Positions 10,843 through 22,779 of a stretch of DNA of 64,000 nucleotides are shown one piece after another (the first letter of the stretch is position 1; every line of letters starts with the position of its first letter). Both the position numbers and the translations under genes were made by a program. Below the pieces are notes generated by a model. The model searched no databases. It was not told where the DNA came from and saw only the letters and a program-made list of their open reading frames with translations. Source of the stretch: Prionace glauca (lineage: Eukaryota; Chordata; Chondrichthyes; Carcharhiniformes; Carcharhinidae); the NCBI GenBank assembly GCA_037974335.1, contig CM075760.1, positions 4,690,859 through 4,754,858 of the forward strand, read 5' to 3'.

Positions 10843-11283
10843 AGCTACCAGGTTGGAATCAATATCGGGCCGAATTCCAGACTGTCAACTGGGGCCAGTA
10901 ACAAATTTCGAGAAAATGTACTTAAAACAGCAAATGTCGAAACAGAAATATTATTTTAGCGTTGATAGTAAACTTGTATTGCTTAACCAAAATATTATGA
11001 TGAATTGGCAAAGTTGCTGTTACTGTTGCTGTGGTGCAAATATTCTCGTTCATCCAGCTTGGCTCTCGGCATTCTTTGTAAATTATAGCGTGTACATTAT
11101 GTAGAAAAGTGCCCAGTCCCAAACAGTCAAGTTAGCAACATTGGGCGGATATTTTCCTGGAGCTTTAAATCCACAAACGCTGATGTGCTGAGTTTTTCAA
11201 CGATTTACGTTTTTGCCTGAGATGTCTGAGCTGCTTTGGAGAGAACTAATGAGTTATAGTTCGGTTGAGCACGCGTAAGTGTG

Positions 11284-11373
11284 GGCTCGTTGAATTAAGG
11301 GTATGATTCTTAGTTTGGGTACTTTAATCGACCAACGTGCGAGAGATCCTGAGTTCAAGTCCCGCACGAACCC
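11284..11373 (+). tRNA. tRNA-Pro-like sequence with 18-nt insertion after the anticodon, probably non-functional
   Basis: The 90-nt sequence aligns along its length to vertebrate tRNA-Pro(UGG): GGCTCGTTG head, GGGTATGATTCT, anticodon loop TTTGGGT, GCGAGAG, GAGTTCAAGTCC and CACGAACCC tail. About 18 nt (ACTTTAATCGACCAACGT) sit just 3' of the anticodon loop, the place of eukaryotic tRNA introns, and they contain ACCAA, complementary to part of the anticodon. The 5' anticodon stem and T stem are mispaired, so it is probably a decayed gene or the head of a SINE. A second 90-nt relative lies at 25950-26039. Confidence 0.55.
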
Positions 11374-11769
11374 TTTCATTGTTTCCTCTTGTCCATGTAA
11401 GTTATGGTGATTTGTTTGTGGGGCAACCGGCGGGATTAATTTCTGCTGGCCAGCTTCGAAACACAGTCAAAGAATTTTACAGCGGGGAAAGAGGCTCTTC
11501 AACCCTTCAGCCCATCAGCCCTTCGGCCATCGTGCCGCCGACTATCAGCCCTCAGGACTCGAAAGTTTCACTCTCTTTCTCTTTCCACAGGTACTGATAG
11601 ACTTACTGAAATAACTCAGCAATTTCTGTCTTCATATCAGATTTGCTTTATATTCGATCCGGTTTGCTTGGTACCAATTGCTTGGCAGCGAATATCAAAG
11701 TACCAGTGTCTTTGGTGTGTGTTATATTGGAGTAGAAATTTGACCAGAGAGATGGTGTCTGAGCAGGAG

Positions 11770-11890
11770 GTTGTTGGGGTTAAATTGATGCACAAGATCT
11801 CCGTTGACTTGATAGGCATGTGAGTCAGCTCATCCACAGAACCAAAGTGGAGAATTGAACTGAGTGGAGAGCTAGATCTTAACGCATTCT
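11770..11890 (-). repeat. Dispersed repeat, inverted relative of 27485-27610
   Basis: On the minus strand CTCTCCACTCAGTTCAATTC and the following text match 27490 onward on the plus strand (CTCTCCACTCAGTTCAGTTC, ending near CGGAGATCTTG). The element class is not recognised. Confidence 0.55.
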
Positions 11891-11898
11891 TCGGTTTC

Positions 11899-12560
11899 CT
11901 GTAGTGTTTGAGAGAATGGTGGAGAAGGCATTCAGCATGCTTGGCTTCATGTGTTCGACCATTGGACAGAGGAGTTGGGACGTCTTGTTGAAATTGTACA
12001 CGACATTCGTAAGGCCACACTTGGAATACTGTGCACAGTTCTGGTCCCCCTATTACAGAAAGGATATTATTGAACTAGAAAGAGGAAAAAATTACGAGGA
12101 AGCTACCGGGACATGATGGTTTGAGTTATAAGGAGAAGCTGGATGGACTGGGACTTTTTTCTCTGGAGCGTAGGAGCCTGAGAGGTGACCTTATAGAGGT
12201 CTATAAAATAATGAAGGGCCCTGATGAGCTAGAAAGCCAATATCTTTTCCCATAGCCGGAGAGTCTGAAACTAGAGGGCATGGGTTTAAGGTGAGAAGGA
12301 AGTGATATAAAAGGGTCCAGAGGGGCAATTGATTTTCACGCAGAGGATGGTGAACGTCTGGAATAAGGTGCCAGAAGTAGCAGTCGAGGCGGCTACAATT
12401 TTGTCTTTTAAAAAGTATTTCGACAGTCGCATGGTTGAGATCGGTATAGAGGGATATGGGTCAAAGGCGGGCAACTGGGACTAGCATCGGGGGTTAAAAA
12501 GAGGGCGGCATGGACAAGCTGGGCCAATGGGCCTGTGTCCATGCTATAAATCTCTCTCAC
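11899..12560 (+). repeat. Old CR1-type LINE fragment
   Basis: The translation shows LYTTFVRPHLEYCAQFWSP and further downstream SLERRSLRGDLIEVYK, the CR1 C-terminal signature, with several frame breaks. The end (GGGCCAATGGGCCTGTGTCC) is a diverged form of the common 3' motif. It is older than families A-C by its decay. Confidence 0.85.
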
Positions 12561-13700
12561 TCTGAAAATGTTCGACACTTATTCGAGTAACAGAACGTCA
12601 TCTTTCCATTAGGTTCTTTAAATCTTTCACACCCACACTGAGTTCAACAATTCATCCTGGAAATGCTGCCCTCCTTTTGTTTCCCTTTACATTACAGATT
12701 TGGGTTTGAATCTTGTTCACATTTGTTCTTTGTTGTCCGACGACAGTTGTTCATCAATCTGTACTGACAGTTCCCCACATATATGGTTTGCTTCCGTTGC
12801 TGTTGCAGTGAAATAGCACAGTCACGACGGCCCGAATGGCCTCATTCTCAGATTTAAAGTTCACCTCAACCTGAGATCATGAGCAGCGATGTCTTTTCTT
12901 ATATAATCTCTCCTGGCTTCCACCCTATCAGAGCCGTCTCCCTCCTGGATTTCCCTTGTTTAAATGTTCCCACATTTCTAACCTTTCCCACTGTAAATGA
13001 ATGATCATGGAGGAAAAAGATGAGCTTTGTCTCCTTGCCCATATGTGCTGCCGGAATTCCTGTTTTTTCAGTCATTTTCCACCTTCACTGCTTTGAACGG
13101 CAGTAAGAGTATCTTTTGGTTCAACTGCTGGCTTTGAATGATCTGTTAATTATACTTGATCCCTCTTCATTCATGGTGTGAAACATTCTGGTGCCTAAAT
13201 CTCATTCGTCCATTGGAAATTCAGCAGGTCTGCACTGAGTCTCTATTTCCTCATCTGTCCGAATAGTTTTTTAAAAAATTTCTCTATTATGACGAATGGT
13301 TTGGAAAAATGGTTCTTGTCAATGTGTGCCATTTCCTCTCGTTCAGTTACAGTTTCTATCTTTATGAGCACACACGACTGTTTCAAATGGTGATTAACTA
13401 TGTTAGCCCTGCATCTATAAAGCCATTAAATTATTTTGTAGACTGAATGAATTACGTGTATGTGCGCCGTGTCAAATTGTAAACATTTTTTTCTGTCATT
13501 CCGTCCTAAAATACAACATTTCCGATTTTACTGAAAGCATTTGTGGCCGGGGTCAGAGCGAACGTAAATACACTGGTTGTAATTTGGAGGTTCTGATAAA
13601 GTTCAGCAACAAACTTAAATCCTGCAAAAGCCGTTCATCCTTAATGTGAAAGTTTTACTAATGCTTCCAATCAGTTTCAAACCAGTGACTTTTGGCGTAT
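12560..13700. other. Unique or ancient sequence, nothing firm
   Basis: No gene is supported. A weak match near 12640 to the sequence around 27340 (GTTGAACTCA region, opposite orientation) suggests an ancient repeat. Confidence 0.3.
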
Positions 13701-14034
13701 AAGGTGATACAGTGGCACAGTGGTTAGAACTGCTGCCGCACAGCGCCTGGGACTGGGTTAAATTCCGGCCTCAGGGCACTGGTAGAATTTGTACCTTTTC
13801 CCCGTGTCTGCGTGGGTTTTCTCCGGGTGTTCTGGTTTCCCTTTACAGTTCACAGGTACGCAGGTCCTGTTGTGCGGGCATGATAAATTGTCCCTTAATG
13901 TGGACAATTTCCACATTTAGGGGGTTTAACAGCTAAATACGTGGGGTTACGGGGATAGGGCCTGGGTAGGACTGCTGTCAGTGCAGGCTCAATGGGCCGA
14001 ATGGCGTCCATTTGCACTGTCAGAAATCTATAAT
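13700..14034 (+). repeat. SINE, family A/B type, diverged
   Basis: It has a tRNA-like head with TGGCACAGTGGTTAGAACTG, a body (GTGTCTGCGTGGGTTTTCTC) and a 3' part GGCTCAATGGGCCGAATGGC. It carries many substitutions relative to the other copies. Confidence 0.85.
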
Positions 14035-14039
14035 GACCA

Positions 14040-14780
14040 CTACACTACAGAAATGATTGTTTACTATGAACCTAAGGGAATCTCATAATTTTTCACTAAT
14101 GTGCCGTCATTCTGTTGCACTTTGAGTGTTTGTTTTGAAAACTTGTCTGCTATAATTAGGAATGCGGCAGGCAGACTGATTGGACAATGGTTGAAAATGG
14201 CAGAGAGCAATAAGAGGTCCTTCGACCCATCATGTCTTCTTCAATTATTTTATAGGGGGCGATCCAATTAATATGCCAGTGTGGGCTCGGTGGACTGAAA
14301 GACCTGTTCATGTTCTGCATTGTTCTCTGTTCCAATCGAAATTTCCTCCGCTCATTCCATTCTTCTCCGTTTCACCTCGTTGTCCATTCCCCATTTGAAG
14401 GAAGAGTTTGTACGGAATCCGTGCGCAGTTTGCTAAATTAAGCAACATTGCCCTGACGCAGTGGCAAGAAATATTGGATTCAGCTTCCCGATATAATTTT
14501 TAAATAGTAGATATTTATGCAATGAATTTCATATCGAAGTTAGAAAACACGGTTTTTCTGATGAAACATCTCTTCATTATTTCTCAATAATATGTACACA
14601 CTCCATGTACTCCACAAACTGCCCACAGAGGGTGTAACATAACAGCGAGAAGTCATTCTTTCATTTTAATAGCATCCGGTTCGATGAAATACTTAATAAT
14701 TGTTTATTTGAGTTGAGATAATTGGTTGTGGATCTGAATCTTAGAGAGGGTACATTTGGAGACAGGATGATGCTGATCTA
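14040..14780. other. Unique sequence left of duplication copy 2
   Basis: No gene or well-defined repeat was found. The left edge of duplication copy 2 lies close to 14790. Confidence 0.35.
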
Positions 14781-14819
14781 CCAGAATATTTAGACGGTGC
14801 CTGAATTGGCTCAGTTTGA

Positions 14820-15390
14820 GGTTTTTGTATTAGGCACTTCTGATGGTGTGATTCTGTACCATCATTACATAGAACCCTACATAGAACCCTACAGTGCAGA
14901 AACAGGCCCTTCGGCCCATCGAGTCTGCACCGAACACAATCCCACCCAGACCCTCTCCCCATATCCCTACACATTTACCTGCTAATCCCTCTAACCTACA
15001 CATCCCAGGACACTAAGGGGCAATTTCAGCATAGCCAATGAACCTAAACCGCACATCTTTGGACTGTGGGAGGAAACCGGAGCACCCGGAGAAAACCCAC
15101 GCAGACACGAGGAGAATGTGCAAACTCCACACAGGCAGTGACCCGAGCCGGGAATCGAACCCAGGACCCTGGAGCTGTGAAGCAGCAGTGCTAACCACTG
15201 TGCTACCGTGCCGCTCTTCACACTGCAGAGTAGTGGAAGTCTCCAATCTCTGCGCTACTTGTGTGATGTGTAAATCAAAAAGATGTTGTCTTGTTTGAAT
15301 GCTGCTGTTCGAGTGATTATCCAAATTGGAACTGTCCTGGGTTCTGCTGACACTCGTCCAGTGTGAAAGGTATGAGAAATGTACGGATGA
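14820..15390 (-). pseudogene. V-segment-like relic, duplicate copy 2, split by a SINE
   Basis: This is the duplicate of the relic at 15-150. On the minus strand AEIGDFHYSAV is preserved before the SINE, and the remaining coding end lies after it. The nonamer at 14820-14828 is a perfect ACAAAAACC, with the same 13-bp spacing to a degenerate heptamer (CACCATC, 14842-14848). Another frame upstream reads DLHITQVA, like framework 3 of a V domain. Read together these suggest a decayed V segment, but no single open frame supports it. Confidence 0.3.
14864..15216 (-). repeat. SINE family A inserted in the V-like relic
   Basis: It is a full-length minus-strand copy with a doubled CATAGAACCCTA tail at its left end and a GCACGGTAGCACAGTGGTTA head at its right end. 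It is absent from the matching place in copy 1 (near position 55), so it inserted after the duplication. Confidence 0.9.
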
Positions 15391-15395
15391 CTGGG

Positions 15396-16262
15396 GGGAG
15401 AACATAAGAACATAAGAAATAGGAGCAGGAGTAGGCCATCTAGCCCTTCGAGCCTGCCCCGCCATTCAATAAGATCATGGCTGATCTGTCGTGGCTCAGT
15501 TCCACATTCCCGCCCTCTCCCCATAACCCTTAATCCCCTCTCTTATCAAAAACCCATCAACACGCGTCTTAAAAATATTTAGCCAGGTACCCTCCACCAC
15601 TTCAACGGGCAGAGAATTCCAGAGATTCACCACCCTTTGAGTGAAGAAGTTCCTCCTCAACTCCGTTCTAAACCGCCCCCCCTTTATCTTGAGGCTGTGC
15701 CCCCTAATCGTACAATCCTTTCTGAGCGGGAAGAGTCTCGCCACCGCTATCCTGTCAAACGCCTTCTGAAAATCCAGAAAGACTACATCCACTGGCCCTC
15801 CTCTGCCCACTGCCCTCGACACATCCTCATAGAACTCCAGTAAATTTGTCAGACACGACTTCCCTTTAATGAAACCGTGTTGCGTCCGCCCTATCAAGCA
15901 ATTCCCCTCAAGATGCCTCGCAATTTCCTCCTTAATGACGGATTCTAACATTTTACCTACCACAGACGTTAAACTAACCGGCCTATAATTCCCCGCCTTT
16001 TGCCTGGCACCCTTCTTAAACAATGGCGTAACATTAGCCGTTTTCCAATCTTCCGGCACTTCCCCGGAATCCAGCGACGTCTGGAAAATAACCACCAAGG
16101 CATCCACTATAACCTCCGCCATTTCTTTCAGGACCCTCGGATGCATTCCATCCGGTCCTGGGGACTTGTCCACAATCAGCCCCTCCAGTCTGTCGAGCAC
16201 CGCCTCTCTGGTAACAGTAATGTCATTAAGACCCTCCATTCCTACCACCTTTCCATCGCTAA
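15396..16262 (-). repeat. CR1-type LINE family A with internal deletion that keeps the frame
   Basis: On the minus strand an open frame of about 250 residues holds reverse transcriptase motifs (DKSPGPDGMHPRVLKEMA, GNYRPVSLTSVVGKMLE, QHGFIKGKSCLTNLLEF, VFLDFQKAFD). It then jumps in frame to the C terminus (VARLFPLRKD ... RRNFFTQRVVNLWNSLPVEV). The segment holding the FADD catalytic motif is missing, so the product would lack polymerase activity. The insertion is absent from copy 1. Confidence 0.9.
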
Positions 16263-16910
16263 CACAGGAGGGGATGGGGGTAGGGGGGTGGAGGGTGGGA
16301 AGTGCACTAGTTTCGGGGCTAGTAGTTCCTGAAACATGCCTGCACTACCGAAAGCTAGTTAGCGTCCCAGAAGGACATTTTGGAATCTGGATAGACCGTG
16401 TGCTGAAATGGATGAAGAAACGAGTCAAACCTGGAGGTAAATGACCAATGATGAAACAAGGCAAGTCCTTAAGGCATGGTGTTGTGATGGAGATTGCTTC
16501 TCTACAATTCTTTTAGTAAGCTATATATGTAGGAAAACGCTATTTTCTTGAGTATTGCTCCTGACACTGATAAAGGATTCTCAAATGGTTCTGAACCTCA
16601 GTAAATTGTACGTGGGGAAAACTAGATATTAACATGTCATTATCATAGAAAAAAGAAAATTCTTTGAAAAGCATTTATTCATGGCTATTAGTCCTTATCA
16701 TTAAAATACAATGGATAGACTTTGAAATTTTACTCTTGTGTTTTCTGTCACAGTGTACATGGTGCAAAATTTGATGGGCGTGCTGTCCAGTTGACTACAT
16801 GTCTCTATTGAATTAACATTAACCTACATCTCGTGCACTTCAGGGGAGAGTGAGTTGGACATAATAAAATTGAGTTGTGGCACTGGAAACACTTAAACAT
16901 GATATCTTCA

Positions 16911-17800
16911 TCATTTAATGAATTTCATAAACGCAGTAATAGGACATATCACCACATTTCTGAACTCCTCTCTAAACTTAGCCTGGGTTACAGCATAAAT
17001 ACAAGTGTTTGTACAACAACTCACGAGCTGCAGCATGAAGCCCATTTCCAATACAAACTCAGGAAGCCACATAGATTCATGCCCCAAAACCCACATTCGC
17101 CAGCATACAGAATACACCATAAACATTGTCCAAAATAATCTGAAATTTGCTGAGATAACAAATAGCAAAATGATGGATTTCCTTCGGTTTTCCATCTCTG
17201 GGTCACTTGCACGCTCTCCACTGCTGTTACTTCTGAGTCTCCTTCGGGCTCTGCTGGCCACTAATACATGTCTGATGGTCAAATTGTTGAGCAGCAAAAT
17301 CAAAACAAACGGGACACATGGAGTAAAGATATTATGAAGGAATTCGATTGTTGCCCAGACCTGAGATTCCAAAACACCACTTCTCACCTCACAAAACCAA
17401 GGGAAATTGATAAGCCAATACCTTGGTGATAGCATGTAATACCAGAAAATATTCTTTAAGCCACTCAGCACTGTCACTGTCCCCAAGACAACAAGTGCGA
17501 TTTTCACATTGCAATATTTATCTTTCACCTTCTGCCAACAAATTGCTACAAATCTATCAGAAGTGAAACTGACAGTGAACCAGACTGAACAGTCTGTTGC
17601 TGCATAAAGCAGGACAGCGTGAATATTTCACACGTGGATATCATATACAAAAGTAAACTGTTTCCAATAAACAATAGGAATGTGCCTCAATATCAGGACA
17701 ATGATCACAACGAATAAACCCGCTGCTGCCATGGCCACCAGATAGCATGTGACGCATTTGGAGAGACCACATTTACCCCGGCACAGGATTACATTCATCA
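16911..17800 (-). pseudogene. GPR139-like receptor exon 2, pseudogene (duplicate copy 2)
   Basis: It closely follows exon 2 of the intact copy and keeps FDRF-region, ECL2 Cys and TM5-TM7 coding. Two lesions stand out. A TGC to TGA change at 17630-17628 puts a stop exactly at Cys3.25 (HV-stop-NIHA). A deletion near 17793-17800 also removes the splice acceptor and the VNLLTI start seen in copy 1. The remaining open part covers 205 residues (KDKYCNVKIALVV to the C terminus). A LINE has inserted just upstream at 17874. It is a non-processed, tandem-duplication pseudogene. Confidence 0.9.
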
Positions 17801-17873
17801 GCGTGGAAGGAAAAGAAAAGTGTCAGCCATTTTTATTCATTCACTGGATACGAGTGTCGTTGACTTAATCAGC

Positions 17874-18348
17874 ATTGGTGCAGAGGAGATTTACAAGGAT
17901 GTTGCCTGGACTGGGAGGCATGCCTTATGAAGATAGGTTGAGGGAGCTGGGACTCTTTTCCCTGGAGAGGCGAAGGTTGAGAGGCGACCTGATAGAAGTT
18001 TATAAAATGTTGAGAGGAATAGATAGGGTGGACTCTCAGAGGCTATTTCCCCGGGTTGAAATGGTCGCTACGAGAGGACACAGATTTAAGGTGCGGGGAG
18101 GGAAGTACAGAGGTGATGTTGGGGTAAGTTTTTCACTCAGAGGGTGGTGAGTGAATGGAATCGGCTGCCGTCGTCGGTGGTGGAGGCGAACTCGCTGTGG
18201 TCTTTTAAAAGACTTCTGGATGAGTCTATGGGGTTTAATGGGATTGGGGGTTATAGATAGGTCTATAGATTGGTGGGGTTGATGTGATCGGCGCAACTCG
18301 AGGGCCGAAGGGCCTGTTTGTGCGGTAATGTTCTATGTTCTATGGCAC
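17874..18348 (+). repeat. CR1-type LINE family B, 5'-truncated
   Basis: It encodes RRFTRMLPGLGGMPYEDRLR ... RVDSQRLFPRVEMVATRGH, with a frame break before the last part. The 3' end is GATCGGCGCAACTCGAGGGC and the tail TTCTATGTTCTATG. Copy 1 (near 2217) shows the empty site between cagcattggt and acacattcc. Confidence 0.92.
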
Positions 18349-19077
18349 ACATTCCTAATTTCCCTTGCAAAGGTGGTAGTGAGCTACGTTCTTGAGCTGC
18401 TATGTTCGAAGTGGTGTAAATATACCCATAATGCTATTGAATTGCGACTGTAAGGATTACTATCAGAATCACTGAGTCATTATTAAATTTGTAAATTGTG
18501 CAATGACATGCATTAATGCATTCAAACGAACATTTCAATTAGTGTATCCTTTCTGCTGACAATGTGGCACACAATTTGCTCAAATAACTGTAAGACAAGA
18601 GTTAATTTTTAGGATAAAATACGCATGCGATTCTACATTTGAACAGACATCAGATAAAGTTTACTGCGGAGCTGAAGTTGCCTTTCATTCTCCAGTGCAA
18701 AGAATTTTAGTCCTGCAGCAAATACTAAAAAAAACGTAATCACAGCAACAAACTTCCCATTTAAGGAAGTAGAACGGAGTTCACGGATCTTGAATAGCCT
18801 CATAGAGTGTGCTAAGTTTCCTGTTTGAGATCATTTGTTTGGAGAATCACCATCAGGCCCTCATCTACATTGTTGCACATTGAAACTTGTTCTGCAGGAA
18901 AAAACAAGAGGTTGTGAGAGGGAAAGAACCAAAACTCAGTCAAGTTATTGATCTTGCCCCATTCGTTGTGTGATACTGCCACTGAGTAGGCCATGGCTCC
19001 TTCTATTCATAAGTGACCTATTGTTAAGGCTGTGAGAATGACAGTCGAAATCCTGTTCAAGATCAGTTTCCTGTCAT

Positions 19078-19353
19078 TTTTTTAAAAGTTTATTTATTAG
19101 TCACAAGTAAGACAAAGCAATGAAGGTATCATGAAATTCCCCGAGTCACCAAGGTCCAACGCCTGTTCAAGTCAATGCACCTAACCAGCACGTCTTCCAG
19201 AATGTTGGAGAAACCTGAGCATCTGGAAGAAAACCATGCACACACGGGGAGAACGTGCAAATTCCACACAGACAGTGACCCAAGCCGGAAATCGAACCCG
19301 GGTCCCTGATGGTGTGAGGCAACAGTGCTAACCACTGTGCTACCGTGCCACCC
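19078..19353 (-). repeat. SINE family B, orthologue of 3729-4019
   Basis: It occupies the same insertion site in the duplicated unit as the element at 3729-4019 and has the same head and tail structure, with scattered differences. Confidence 0.85.
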
Positions 19354-19590
19354 ATTCTGCATCAGTGTGTGGAAAATCATTTGTGTTCTTGTTCTTCCCT
19401 CCCGCACTCGAGATGAATTTGTACCTCAGAAACGAGATTCAAACTCTTGCCATGAACGAGAGGTTAGAAAGCGTGACGGGAACAGACTCCAGTGCTTCTC
19501 CTGATTTGCAGACCGTTGCTATGAAATTGGAGTCAGTAAGGAAAAGTGTAGTCCAGGTGTACGAGCAAAAACGTAATGGTAGAACAGGGT

Positions 19591-20303
19591 TATAGAACAT
19601 AGAACATAGAACATTACAGCACAAACAGGCCCTTCGGTCCTCGAGTTGCGCCGATCACATCAACTCCACCAATCTATAGACCTATCTATAACCCCCAATC
19701 CCATTAAACCCCATATACTCATCCAGAAGTCTTTTAAAAGACCCCAGCGAGTTCGCCTCCACCACCGATGACGGCAGCCGATACCATTCACTCACCACCC
19801 TCTGAGTGAAAAACTTACCCCTAACATCACCTCTGTACTTCCCTCCCCGCACCTTAAATCTGTGTCCTCTCGTAGCGACCATTTCAACCCGGGGAAATAG
19901 CCTCTGAGAGTCCACCCTATCTATTCCTCTCAACATTTTATAAACTTCTATCAGGTCGCCTCTCAACCTTCGCCTCTCCAGGGAAAAGAGTCCCAGCTCC
20001 CTCAACCTATCTTCATAAGGCATGCCTCCCAGTCCAGGCAACATCCTTGTAAATCTCCTCTGCACCCTTTCAATAGCTTCTACGTCTTTCCTATAGTGAG
20101 GCGACCAGAACTGCGCACAGTACTCCAAATGAGGCCTGACAAGGGTCCTGTAAAGTTGCAGCATTACCTCCCGACTCCGAAACTCAATCCCTCGATTAAT
20201 GAAGGCCAGTACACCATACGCCTTCTTGACCACCTCCTCCACCTGAGAGGCAGATTTAAGAGTCCTGTGGACCCGGACCCCGAGATCCTTCTGCTCTTCT
20301 AAA
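19591..20303 (-). repeat. CR1-type LINE family B, long C-terminal frame
   Basis: On the minus strand an uninterrupted frame of about 186 residues runs from VEEVVKKAYGVLAFINRGIE to LLDEYMGFNGIGGYR, then the 3'UTR and a TTCTATGTTCTATG tail. It is absent from the matching site in copy 1 (near 4262). The clean frame indicates a young insertion. Confidence 0.93.
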
Positions 20304-20523
20304 TAATTACTGGATTTGTCCTTTATCTGACAACTTTCGATAGCTTTTTAAAGTAGAATGCAGAAAACAATTACTATTTTATAACCAAATGTCAGATAAT
20401 TACAAATATTTTCCAAGAGTAAGTATTAGCACTACCTGTAGCCGATTAAGTTTGCCTATGGCATGGATACATTTGAATCATAGGAACTATCTCGAAAATA
20501 AGAACGTTAATGCGATTTTGAAA

Positions 20524-20856
20524 ACATTCATAGAAGCCTACAGTGCAGAAAGAGGCCCTTTGACCCATTGAGTCTGCATCGAACACGGTCCCACCCAGGC
20601 CCTACCGCCATATCCCTACATATTGTACCCACTAATCCCTCTAACCTCTGATACCCTGGACACCAAGGGGCAATTTCTTGCATGGCCAATCAACCTAACC
20701 CACACGCCTTTAGACTGTGGGAGGAAATCAGAGCATCCGGAGGAAATCCACGCAGACACGAGGAGGATGTGCAAACTCCACACAGACAGTGTCCCGAGCT
20801 AGGAATCGAACCCAGGATCCTGGAGCTATGAAGTTGCAGTGCTAACAACTTTGCCC
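20524..20856 (-). repeat. SINE family A, orthologue of 4494-4834
   Basis: It is the same insertion as in copy 1, but the tRNA-like head (GCACGGTAGCACAG) has been lost by a deletion near 20851. Confidence 0.85.
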
Positions 20857-21295
20857 ATTCTGTGACATTCTGCGACAATGTCATACATTTTCTAAGGTGG
20901 AGACGCAGGCAGAAGACTGAAGCTCTCTTCAGTTCACATAACCACAGTCATACAAGACACAAGAATTTACAGGCAAAGAAAGACACTAGAAAAGTTGTGC
21001 TGAAATAATTGAGACATCCCTTCAACAGTGGTATGTAGCATGTAATTCAATGATATCGATCATTAATCGAGTTGTATATATTAAAAAGTCCAAAGAAAAA
21101 TAATTAATTTAATCGTGGCGATAAATTAAGATTATTACAATATTAAAATATTTAGAAGTGAAAATCGTGATTTGGTTTTGAAGATTGAGAATGTAACTTC
21201 ATCCATTTGAGCAAGATATCTCCAACAACTATTTGTTATCTCATCCCTCGAATTAGCATCTACAATTCGGGAAAATATTCATATCGATCCACATA

Positions 21296-21949
21296 GAACA
21301 TATAGAACATTACAGCACAAACAGGCCTTTCGGCCCTCGAGTTGCGCCGATCACATCAACCCCACCAATCTATAGACCTATCTATAACCCCCAATCCCAT
21401 TAAACCCCATATACTCATCCAGAAGTCTTTTAAAAGACCCCAGCGAGTTCGCCTCCACCACCGATGACGGCAGCCGATTCCATTCACTCACCACCCTCTG
21501 AGTGAAAAACCTACCCCTAACATCACCTCTGTACTTCCCTCCCCGCACCTTAAATCTGTGTCATCTCGTAGCGACCATTTCAACCCGGGGAAATAGCCTC
21601 TGAGAGTCCACCCTATCTATTCCTCTCAACATTTTATAAACTTCTATCAGGTCGCCTCTCAACCTTCGCCTCTCCAGGGAAAAGAGTCCCAGCTCCCTCA
21701 ACCTATCTTCATAAGGCATGCCTCCCAGTCCAGGCAACATCCTTGTAAATCTCCTCTGCACCCTTTCAATAGCTTCTACGTCTTTCCTATAGTGAGGCGA
21801 CCAGAACTGCGCACAGTACTCCAAATGAGGCCTGACGAGGGTCCTGTAAAGTTGCAGCATTACCTCCCGACTCCTAAACTCAATCCCTCGATTAATGAAG
21901 GCCAGTACACCATACGCCTTCTTGACCACCTCCTCCACCTGCGAGGTCA
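21296..21949 (-). repeat. CR1-type LINE family B
   Basis: The minus-strand copy is nearly identical in coding content to 19591-20303, but a single change early in the frame gives an earlier stop (after MVATR). The empty site is visible in copy 1 near 5246 (ccacatgtcaaatattaaat). Confidence 0.92.
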
Positions 21950-22278
21950 AATATTAAATTCTAAACTTTGTTGAGACAGTAGCATGTTTTACTCTAAAGA
22001 AGAATAAAACAGGTAGGAGACAGGGAGAAAGTGAGAATGTGCCATTCATTGATTTCATACCCAAAGCAAAATCAGTGCCAAAACACCAGTAAAGCCTGAA
22101 TCGGCAGTCGTAACACAGACAGGAACAGTAATGAAGTGAGACACAATTTCTGGAATTAACATTTGTATCGATAAAATCACCAGAAACACGAATAGCAGTA
22201 AGGAGGTAGTATTTGACAAGGATATTAATAGTGTTAAAAGATATCTTGTCTAATTAATAGCGGGATGCATAGACTTAC

Positions 22279-22375
22279 CGGGAACACCAATAACAGCCAG
22301 GGTGGGGTAGAAAGCTTCCTGAACTTCAATAAGAAAAGTTGTTATTTGTCCGTTTATTGAAAGGCTCTTTGCCAT
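22279..22375 (-). pseudogene. GPR139-like receptor exon 1 of the pseudogene copy
   Basis: It encodes MAKSLSINGQITTFLIEVQE and AFYPTLAVIGVP with the same phase-1 donor (G|GTAAGT at 22278-22273) as the intact copy. The exon itself is open, but its partner exon 2 has lost its acceptor and carries a stop, so the locus cannot make a full receptor. Upstream in-frame codons are also conserved up to about 22560, where homology between the copies ends. Confidence 0.78.
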
Positions 22376-22779
22376 TTTCAGCATCCCTGTGGACCGGCCA
22401 ATCCCTATTCCTGCCGGGGGTAATCGTGTCACCCACATTGTGGAATGACAGATTGAAGATGTTTCCCTATTAATAGAGGAGGAAAACTCCCCTGGTGGCA
22501 TCAGCGGAGATCTATGGAGACCAGTGTTACTCGCAGTCACTGAACAAACATGTTTTGTTAACCCTTTTGAAACCAACAACGTTATTTTTTCAAGATGGGG
22601 AACTAAGCTTCAATTTCCAAACTCCTCCAGTTGAACAAACATACTGGGTCACAAACTCTTGTACTTACAAGAAGCACACGAGCTGGTGGTGATAAATAAG
22701 AAGAGAGGGCAGAAAGAAACAGAGAGAACCAAACATGTCAATCAGGAACAACATTGATTAGATACCAAAATAAATCTGA

